Positions 13,023 to 19,756 of a DNA stretch of 64,000 nt are shown here, piece by piece. The stretch is taken from positions 46,730,723-46,794,722 of the forward strand of contig OX465584.1 of assembly GCA_950022655.1 (NCBI GenBank). Direction: 5' to 3'. The translations under genes were made by a program, and so were the position numbers. This stretch comes from Alentia gelatinosa (Eukaryota; Annelida; Polychaeta; Phyllodocida; Polynoidae). Within the stretch, counting starts at the first letter, position 1. Each line of letters starts with the position of its first letter. The notes under the pieces were generated by a model. That model did not search any database. It saw only the letters and a program-made list of their open reading frames with translations, and had not been told where the DNA came from.

Positions 13023-13074
13023 ATGCAAATGCTACGGGTTCACCCGCATTACGTAACTCGGCCACTATATAAGG
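13023..13074 (+). promoter_or_regulatory. LTR U3 promoter
   Basis: Three ordered elements within 52 bases: an octamer ATGCAAAT (13,023-13,030), a palindromic TTACGTAA (13,049-13,056, the core of PAR-bZIP/C/EBP sites) and TATATAAGG (13,066-13,074). All are unchanged in the 3' LTR. Transcription would start about 25-30 bases after the TATA box. Factor identities are inferred from consensus only. Confidence 0.6.
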
Positions 13075-13208
13075 TTGAGTCCACAGCAGGTTGACAGGAC
13101 TTCTCACGGTGCCTCTTTACAGAGTGAACGTCTGGAGCCTCACGAGTTGGTTAGGTTGTGTTGAAACACCTTTCAACGTTGAAGAGACCAGTATCTCTTC
13201 CCGCGCTA

Positions 13209-13257
13209 GTTGGTGCCCCGCAGCACCAACGGATTGTGTATTACTTCCAGTAATAAA
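13209..13257 (+). terminator. LTR hairpin and polyadenylation signal
   Basis: GTTGGTGC (13,209-13,216) and GCACCAAC (13,223-13,230) form a perfect 8-bp stem with loop CCCGCA. AATAAA follows at 13,252-13,257. In the 3' LTR the same signal (23,863-23,868) would end the genomic RNA. Confidence 0.6.
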
Positions 13258-13379
13258 CGAACGGTAGACTGAAACTGTCCAGAGTCTGGTTTTCTATTCG
13301 CGGTTAAGCGGTAGTTGGTAGATCTCGTATCTCCCTCCCTTCTCCAGTGGGTAAAGCCAAACCCACCTGTATTGGCACG

Positions 13380-13387
13380 GTAAGTAC
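13380..13387 (+). promoter_or_regulatory. Candidate splice donor in U5
   Basis: CACG|GTAAGTAC matches the metazoan 5' splice consensus and lies in the leader of RNA started in the 5' LTR, upstream of gag. It could feed a spliced subgenomic mRNA for the third ORF. The acceptor is not identified. Confidence 0.4.
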
Positions 13388-13477
13388 AGGGTAGCGACTA
13401 GTCTCGGAACCTCTGGTCGACTGACGATCGCGGAGAGTGGTAATACACTTTCAGCGACTAGAGGGTAACCGCTACAT

Positions 13478-13496
13478 TGGTGCCGTGACCAGGATC
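13478..13496 (+). other. Primer binding site, tRNA-His type
   Basis: TGGTGCCGTGACCAGGAT starts one base after the LTR end. It is complementary to the 3' end of animal tRNA-His(GTG), whose acceptor strand ends TCACGGC plus A and CCA. The assignment rests on remembered tRNA sequence. The position is exactly where minus-strand priming occurs in LTR elements. Confidence 0.75.
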
Positions 13497-13536
13497 TTTG
13501 GCTGCTTGCACAGCCGAAGGTCACTGGAGAGGAAGG

Positions 13537-14478
13537 ATGGCGGAGAAGCCTGGTGTAAAAACCCGGTCAAAGATTGCCGTGCAGAGTCCTGCCGCAGAAG
13601 GCGCAGCCAGCCCGGAGAAGACACAAGATGTCCGTACTCCAGTGGCAGCTGCTAGCCAGTCGCGGAAGAAGGCTGCAAGGAACGTGGCTGAGCAACTAAG
13701 CTCAACCGTGCTCCACATGGGGACCCCTAGAGCGGACTCCATGGAAGAAAAGGACCTGGAAGGAGTAAGCCGAATAGGCGATTCCGAGGAGGGTCCTGAG
13801 CGTGGGGAAACCCCAGTAACCCGGCCTAAGATCGATTCTCGGATCGATCATGAAGCCGAGCAACGTCAAGCGAAGCAGCGTCTACTCGAAGAGCAAGATA
13901 CTGCTAAGTTGATGTTGCAAGAGGTGTATTCTCAGGCCAAGGTAGCCGCTGAGTCACTGCGAGTGCAGAAGGAACAGCTGGCTTTGGCCGAGGATCAGGA
14001 AAAGGCGGTATTGGCGCGCACACAGCACGCAGAGGCAGACTATGCTTTAAATTATAGGACTCCACCGCCAGGCTGGCAGAGTGTGACCAAGGATCACGTA
14101 TACTCCCCACAAGGGAATGCAACGGGTCCTCGTGTATTTACTCCGCCACGAATAGATCGGAGACCTCCGATGGTGAACTTTGCTTCCCCAACGGATTCTC
14201 TGAGAGACTCTACGCATGCTAGTGATAGGGGAGTACCATCTAATTCCGCGATAGCTGAATTAGGACTAAACCCTGTGCTTGCGGAGAGTAACGCGGATCG
14301 GGTGTTCAATCGATCTCTAGCACAGGCTAGGGATGTCCTGATTGTGAGACAGGCAGAAACGGCCAGACGTAACGCCATTGTTCCGAAGCCTTTTTGTAAA
14401 GGAATGGTGTGGGAACACTGGTTTGCCGGGTTCTGTGAGGATGTCCAGGGCAATGGGATCTACAAACTCAGTTTGTGA
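13537..14478 (+). pseudogene. gag: Gag N-terminal part, capsid region truncated
   Basis: Encodes the structural protein that packages element RNA. Start chosen at the ATG in AAGGATGG, the first ATG with good context after the primer site; the open frame begins slightly earlier without ATG. 313 residues: a basic, proline/serine-rich start; a Gln/Glu/Ala-rich coiled-coil stretch at about residues 105-170; and the beginning of a Gypsy capsid core (PFCKGMVWEHWFAGF, from about residue 284). It then runs into a short unrelated tail and a stop. The following frame resumes with TQFVKGLRDEDIR, which in Gypsy Gag lies near the end of the capsid. So roughly 100 codons of capsid appear deleted, with a change of frame. 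The 5-base overlap of the two frames could be mistaken for programmed frameshifting, but the missing core argues for deletion. Confidence 0.75.
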
Positions 14479-15041
14479 AGGGTCTCAGAGACGAGGACAT
14501 TCGCACGGAGGTAGTCTCGAAATGGGAGCCTGGTATGACCCTCATACAGGTGTTGAAAATAGTGGACGCCTATGAACAAAGGTGTGCCCTGTTTGGACAG
14601 TATGGAAAACCTGCGAGTAAAACCCGGGTTGCCATGCTAACGCCATCCTGGGAACAGGATGAGTTGGCGACCGAAGAAACCAGCGATCCCGAAATGGAGG
14701 ATGTACTCTCCGCAGTGCGGTCAATGGTACTCGGACGTCGTAGTTTCCGCGGTAGGGGCCGTGGCCGGTTGAATCCAGGGAGGCCCAGGAATGGGAATCC
14801 TCAGGTGACAGAACATGCCGTGGGTAAAGATTCCAAGGAATCACCTACTGTGACGGAATTGTTGCTGCAGATCAACGAAAGGTTATCGCAATTGGAGAAA
14901 AACCAATTAGATACTCAACGTTGTTGGCAGTGCGGAAAGACAGGGCACATTTCTCCGGAATGTCCCCAGAAGCTGGCTGCTGTAGAAACCACAGACGGCC
15001 CTCTAGCTTTGCCTTCCCCTCATGAGGATCCGGTAAACTAG
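14460..15041 (+). CDS. gag: Gag C-terminal part with zinc knuckle
   Basis: Frame resumes after a stop at 14,436-14,438; no initiator fits, so it reads as the downstream half of gag. It starts with the capsid C-terminal LQTQFVKGLRDEDIR and has an acidic patch and an RGRGRG-type basic patch (about 14,743-14,775). A nucleocapsid zinc knuckle CWQCGKTGHISPEC (CX2CX4HX4C, 14,922-14,963) binds RNA. The stop is at 15,039-15,041. The pol frame is already open from 15,026 (-1 relative to this frame), a 16-base overlap typical of gag-pol junctions, though I see no classic slippery heptamer. Confidence 0.8.
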   Translation, partial: LQTQFVKGLRDEDIRTEVVSKWEPGMTLIQVLKIVDAYEQRCALFGQYGKPASKTRVAMLTPSWEQDELATEETSDPEMEDVLSAVRSMVLGRRSFRGRGRGRLNPGRPRNGNPQVTEHAVGKDSKESPTVTELLLQINERLSQLEKNQLDTQRCWQCGKTGHISPECPQKLAAVETTDGPLALPSPHEDPVN

Positions 15042-15049
15042 AATGGGCT

Positions 15050-18000
15050 ATGGTAAGTGGCGAGACAGTAGCCCCAGCAACTGTACGCCTGAGTACACAA
15101 ACTGGAGAACCAGCGAGTAAAGTGAATCTTACTCGGACCAGAGAGGAAGAGATTTCGAGTCAGATTGATACAATTTGTTCTCGCTATCTATCTCTGAGAC
15201 ATCCCTGTTTACAATGGTTACGCCAGCGTGGATGGGACCTCGGCACCCTCGATGGTATTTCCCGGTTCATTCAGCAGCCATCTCCTCTAGGAGGGAGACG
15301 ATGGTATGTACCGGTGAGAATTCAGGGGTTGAAAGTAGATTTGTTGGTTGATACTGGAGCAAGCCGCTCTGTGTTGAACCACAGTTTATATAAGACTTTT
15401 GAATTTGATCCGGAATGTAAAGTTTCGGAAGCAAGTGCAAGGGCTGCTAATGGTACTCCGTTGAAGTGCTACGGCAAAGTGATTATCCCGATCTCAGTAG
15501 GTAACACTGAATTAGTGTGGAGTCCCATACTCAGTGATATCGAAGAGAATGGAATAATCGGAATAGACTTCCAAGCGTTGTATGGAGTGTCATTGGACCT
15601 TCAGCAAGGCCTGCTTCGGATTAAACACCCGGAACAGCTGGAAGTAGAATGTTCCTGTAGACGGATTTCCTCAGTGGTCTCTGTCAGGCAGGATGTAAGC
15701 ATCGCCCCTCAGCAGATGGTAAATGTGCTAATAGCTGGGGAAGGTGACTTGCCGTTGGCAGATGCTATGTTTGAGCCTGATCCGATGTTATTTCCAGACA
15801 AAGGATTACAGGCTTGGGACATCCTTATGGGTGGAGCTCGGATCGGATCTATACCCGTGAGTAATCATACTACGGGGAGGATAGTGTTGAAGAAAGGTGA
15901 CGTTGTTGGCCGAGTAATATTGGCTAACTCCGTAGATACAGTGGAGGTCCGTCCTCTAGGTATTTCATCTATCGACAACGACCCGAGAGAAGAGAGGATT
16001 GGGTGCGTGAACACAAACTCGGAAAAAGATCCCGGGTTTGCAGTTCTGCACGAGACCCTAGAAACTCTGATCACTGCTGCAGACGCCCTAACGAGCGCGG
16101 AGCAACGGGAATTAAGAGTTATGCTAGGAAGGTGGAATAAGATCTTTGCGCGGCCAGGAGACCCATTGGGTAGAACTGATCGTGCAGAGCACCACATAGA
16201 TACAGAGGGAAACATTCCATTTAGACTACCGTACCGGAGACTACCGCCCATAAAGCGGGAAGCTTTGGAAGAGGAGTTACAGAAAATGCTTTCTCAAGAA
16301 GTGATCATACCCAGCGAAAGCCCTTGGGCCAGCCCTGTGGTGATGGTTACTAAGAAGGATGGTACTTGCCGGTTCTGTATTGACTACAGAAAACTGAACG
16401 GTATCACCCGGAAGAACGCCTATCCAATACCACGGATCGATGAGAGTCTCGACTCTCTCGGGGGGAACCAATGGTTTTGTACCTTGGATCTCCAATCCGG
16501 ATATTGGCAGGTAAAGATGGCTAGTGAGGATCAGCCGAAAACTGCCTTCACTACCCACGAAGGGCTGTATGAATTTACAGTAATGCCCTTTGGCCTCTGC
16601 AATGCCCCGGCTACGTTTGAATCCATGATGGATCAGATGCTGAGAGGCCTTCAGTGGAAGAAATGTTTGGTTTATTTAGATGACATAATTGTTTTCGGGA
16701 AAACCGTGGAACAATGTTTAAATAACCTAGCGGAGGTCTTTGAACGTATAGAGTCTTATGGCTTGAAACTCAAACCTCAGAAATGTAAACTGTTCAAACG
16801 ATCAGTGGAGTACTTGGGTAAGATAGTTGCGGGTGATGGTATCCGCGCTGACCCATCCAAGTTGGATGTAGTGGCCAAATGGCCTCGACCCCGGAATATA
16901 AAAGAAGTAAGATCTTTCCTTGGATTCTGTTCATATTATCGTGACTTTATCCCGGGTTTTTCCGAAACTGCCCATGCTTTGCAACAGTACGTAGTCCAAG
17001 ACAAAGCCGGAAAGTCGAAGGATATTCTATGGAATTCCGCGGCCGAGGAAGCTTTTTCGGAACTAAAGAGAAAGTTTGAAGAGACTCCGGTCCTCCATTA
17101 TCCATTGCCTCAGGGTCGATTCATCCTTGATACCGACGCGAGCAATGACAGTATTGGAGCGGCACTGTCACAGATACAGAACAGAGTAGAGGTTCCCATT
17201 GCTTTTGCAAGTAATAGCTTGAATAAGGCACAGCGGAACTACTGTACTACAAAGAGAGAACTTCTCGCTGTAGTAGTATACGTAAGGAAATATCGACACT
17301 TCCTCGGAGGTGGAGATTTCACGTTACGTACGGATCATTCCTCGTTGAAATGGCTCTTTAACTTTAAAGATGCCGAAGGAATGATCGGAAGATGGCTGGC
17401 AGCTTTACCCGAATTCGGACTTAAGAATTGTCAGATAGAGCACAGACCCGGTAAATCACACATTAACGTGGATAGTCTCTCCCGGAGACCATTACGTAAG
17501 TGTGGGCAACCCGACTGTGTTGACTGTGGGGAACATGATGCTATCTTGGCTGCGTTGCACCAGATGGGTAATCCTGATCCCGCGTTTTATCAGTGGACAC
17601 TGGAACAGACCCGAGAAGCTCAACAGAGTGATCCGGATATGTTCCGGTTGATTAAACTGGTAAAGAATGGCCTCCATAGACCACGAGGAAAGGAACTCTC
17701 AATAGAGAACCGGGACTTCCAAATACTCTGTAGTCAATGGGCGGAGTTGACTGTGAGGGATAACGTGTTATATAGGATGAGAACCACAGTGTGTCCGGTA
17801 AGGAGACATTTACAGTTGGTTGTACCCATAGCACTGCGTCCTGGACTTTTGACTCTGTGCCATGAGCATAGAAGTTCGGCACATTTCGGAAAAAAGAGGA
17901 CTGCCGCTAAAATAAAGCGACATTACTACTGGCCCGGAATGAATGCCGACATAGAGCGATGGATTCTAGAATGCCCAGTCTGTTGTAGGGTTAAGCCCGG

Positions 18001-18769
18001 CGAAGGCATAGGGAAGATGCCCTTACAACAAGAGCTATTTGGAGTCCGGTTTGCCCGCATTGCTCTCGATATCATTTCTGGTATCGATGAGTCTGATGAC
18101 GGCAATACATGCATGATGGTGGTGATGGATTACTACACAAAATATGTGCAGATCTATCCCATGAAAGATCACAAAGCTGCTACCTGCGCTGAAGCACTTG
18201 TGAAGAATTGGGTGCTATTTTTCGGAGCTCCGAGTATTTTACACTCCGACCAGGGAAGAGAATTTGAATCTCAAATCTGGCAGGAAATGTGTAGAATACT
18301 AGAGATAAAGAAAACACTCACCAACCCGTATCGTCCTCAATCAGATGGGATGGTAGAGCGGTTCAATAGAACGTTGATACAGTGCTTGCGCACTATGGTC
18401 AATGAGAGCCGCAGTAACTGGGATGAGTTAGCACCATTTATAGCACACGCTTATAATGGCACTATTCATTCTAGTACGGGGTGTTCACCTAATCTACTTG
18501 TCTTCGGAGAAGAGATTGTGATGCCCGCAGACATTGTCTATGGGGTACCGGGAGTATCCGCTGAGATACCCTGCCCTATAGGGTTCGTGGAAAAACTTCG
18601 GGAACGCTTTGTGGAGGCTTATTACCGAGCAAGGCGAGGCCTAGAGAAAGCCGCGGAGTGGCAGAGGTCGGGACATGATGTTCTACTAAAGCCGAGAAAG
18701 TTCCAGGTTGGAGACCGAGTGATACGATATCACACACCTTTAGTGAACGTAAAACTCAGTTTCGGCTGA
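15050..18769 (+). CDS. pol: Pol polyprotein: protease, RT, RNase H, integrase
   Basis: 1239 residues from ATG 15,050 (in life probably made by frameshift or reinitiation after gag). Protease: LLVDTGASRSVLN, catalytic D101. Reverse transcriptase: CRFCIDYRKLN, LDLQSGYWQVKM, FGLCNAPATFE and active site YLDD (542-545). RNase H: LDTDAS (694-698) and RTDHSSLKWL, then a tether. Integrase: HX4H...CX2C finger (H940, H945, C975, C978) and catalytic D1007, D1067, E1103, giving D,D-35-E. All catalytic residues are present. The domain order PR-RT-RH-IN defines Ty3/Gypsy; there is no chromodomain. The frame stops at TGA 18,767, just after GDRVIRYH, where a GPY/F module is expected; see the next entry. Confidence 0.95.
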   Translation: MVSGETVAPATVRLSTQTGEPASKVNLTRTREEEISSQIDTICSRYLSLRHPCLQWLRQRGWDLGTLDGISRFIQQPSPLGGRRWYVPVRIQGLKVDLLVDTGASRSVLNHSLYKTFEFDPECKVSEASARAANGTPLKCYGKVIIPISVGNTELVWSPILSDIEENGIIGIDFQALYGVSLDLQQGLLRIKHPEQLEVECSCRRISSVVSVRQDVSIAPQQMVNVLIAGEGDLPLADAMFEPDPMLFPDKGLQAWDILMGGARIGSIPVSNHTTGRIVLKKGDVVGRVILANSVDTVEVRPLGISSIDNDPREERIGCVNTNSEKDPGFAVLHETLETLITAADALTSAEQRELRVMLGRWNKIFARPGDPLGRTDRAEHHIDTEGNIPFRLPYRRLPPIKREALEEELQKMLSQEVIIPSESPWASPVVMVTKKDGTCRFCIDYRKLNGITRKNAYPIPRIDESLDSLGGNQWFCTLDLQSGYWQVKMASEDQPKTAFTTHEGLYEFTVMPFGLCNAPATFESMMDQMLRGLQWKKCLVYLDDIIVFGKTVEQCLNNLAEVFERIESYGLKLKPQKCKLFKRSVEYLGKIVAGDGIRADPSKLDVVAKWPRPRNIKEVRSFLGFCSYYRDFIPGFSETAHALQQYVVQDKAGKSKDILWNSAAEEAFSELKRKFEETPVLHYPLPQGRFILDTDASNDSIGAALSQIQNRVEVPIAFASNSLNKAQRNYCTTKRELLAVVVYVRKYRHFLGGGDFTLRTDHSSLKWLFNFKDAEGMIGRWLAALPEFGLKNCQIEHRPGKSHINVDSLSRRPLRKCGQPDCVDCGEHDAILAALHQMGNPDPAFYQWTLEQTREAQQSDPDMFRLIKLVKNGLHRPRGKELSIENRDFQILCSQWAELTVRDNVLYRMRTTVCPVRRHLQLVVPIALRPGLLTLCHEHRSSAHFGKKRTAAKIKRHYYWPGMNADIERWILECPVCCRVKPGEGIGKMPLQQELFGVRFARIALDIISGIDESDDGNTCMMVVMDYYTKYVQIYPMKDHKAATCAEALVKNWVLFFGAPSILHSDQGREFESQIWQEMCRILEIKKTLTNPYRPQSDGMVERFNRTLIQCLRTMVNESRSNWDELAPFIAHAYNGTIHSSTGCSPNLLVFGEEIVMPADIVYGVPGVSAEIPCPIGFVEKLRERFVEAYYRARRGLEKAAEWQRSGHDVLLKPRKFQVGDRVIRYHTPLVNVKLSFG

Positions 18770-19355
18770 AAGCTCTGGGCGAGTCGCTTCCACGAAAGGT
18801 GGGAAACTAGACCTTTCCCATGTAAAGAGCTCTGGGTACGGGCAGAAGTCAGTTTCGACTACTCCTGCTAAGCCCAAGGCTTCCCGTTTGCCGAAACCGA
18901 CGTTTACGCCGGTGAAATCAGCGGAGAAGAAAGGAGATGCTCAGCGAGCTAAGTTGACTCCCGTTGGTCGTGGCCGCGGGAGACCAATTAGCAGACCTGA
19001 TCCTCCTGCTCCCGGGGGTATTCCAGCCAGTCCATGGGACCGGTGGACCCGGGAACTGCAGAACATCCCTGATCCCGACATACGCGCTATAGCTATGAAG
19101 GAGTTAGTGGATCGATGGGTTGCTAGTCAGGGCCCGGAGAATGTTGTACCGGTGGTATCCCCCTCGAGGGTTGAAGCCCCGGTGGTAGCACCTCCAGCCC
19201 CGGCTACTAGCCAAGATACGCCCGCCGCTACGGAGAGCGCTATGGAGGTTGACAAAACCCCTGGTGCTTTCACGGAGTCAGTGGAGCCGGCTACTTCCTC
19301 GGAAGGAGCAAAGGCCGCTGAAGGGCGTGCCACGGAGAAGGCGAAGCCGGCTTAA
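18753..19355 (+). pseudogene. 5' fragment of the third ORF
   Basis: Open in the +1 frame relative to pol from 18,753 (after TAA 18,750-18,752), overlapping the pol end by 17 bases, with no suitable ATG near its start. It encodes a Pro/Ala/Glu-rich, low-complexity product starting with PKPTFTPVKSAEKKGDAQRA, which is duplicated at the start of the main third ORF. It includes DRWTRELQNIPDPDIRAIAM and ends at TAA 19,353-19,355. It is probably the original upstream part of the third ORF, separated by rearrangement. No homology is recognised. Confidence 0.5.
18770..18871 (+). pseudogene. In-frame tail of pol after the stop
   Basis: The pol frame stays open for 33 codons beyond the TGA, to TAA 18,869-18,871. 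It contains RFHERWETRPFPCKELW, which resembles the GPY/F module that ends many Gypsy integrases. Either the TGA is a nonsense mutation in this copy or it is read through. The same nucleotides are also open in the third-ORF frame. Confidence 0.45.
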
Positions 19356-19756
19356 AAGTCGACGGAACCTGCCTCCGTGGAGGATAAACCGGCTCCGCTG
19401 CCCGTAGGGGTAGACGCAAGACTCGCGCGGCCAGGGAAGCCGCTGCAGCTTTCGCTGCAGCGGACAAAGCGGCCCGCGATGAGCGCTCTAGCTCCAACCC
19501 TTCCACTTCGGTGGCAAAGTCCAACCCTTCCACTTCGGTGGCAGAGGCAGGACCCGCCTCGCCTTAGACATCAGTTTCGGCTGAAAGCCCAAGGCTTCCC
19601 GTTTGCCGAAACCGACGTTTACGCCGGTGAAAGCAGCGGAGAAGAAAGGAGATGCTCAGCGAGCTCCCGGTAGACGCAAGACTCGCGCGGCCAGGGAAGC
19701 CGCTGCAGCTTTTGCTGCAGCGGACAAAGCGGCCCGCGATGAGCGCTCTAGCTCCA
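18870..19756 (+). repeat. Internal segmental duplications in the third ORF
   Basis: Block R1, 81 bp, at 18,870-18,950 and 19,585-19,665 with one mismatch. Block R2, 87 bp, at 19,410-19,496 and 19,670-19,756 with one mismatch. Between them a unit of about 26 bp (CCAACCCTTCCACTTCGGTG...) is doubled at about 19,495-19,545. The near-identity means the duplications are recent, comparable with the age of the insertion. Confidence 0.85.

Larger units (their letters stand above)
12925..13476 (+). repeat. 5' LTR
   Basis: 552 bp, TGTAGGGGTC...GGTAACCGCTACA, 98.6 % identical to the copy at 23,536-24,087. It contains a U3 promoter (TATATAAGG at 13,066), an RNA-type hairpin plus AATAAA (13,209-13,257), and a consensus splice donor in U5 (13,380). 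Reverse-strand open frames here are shadows. Confidence 0.95.
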
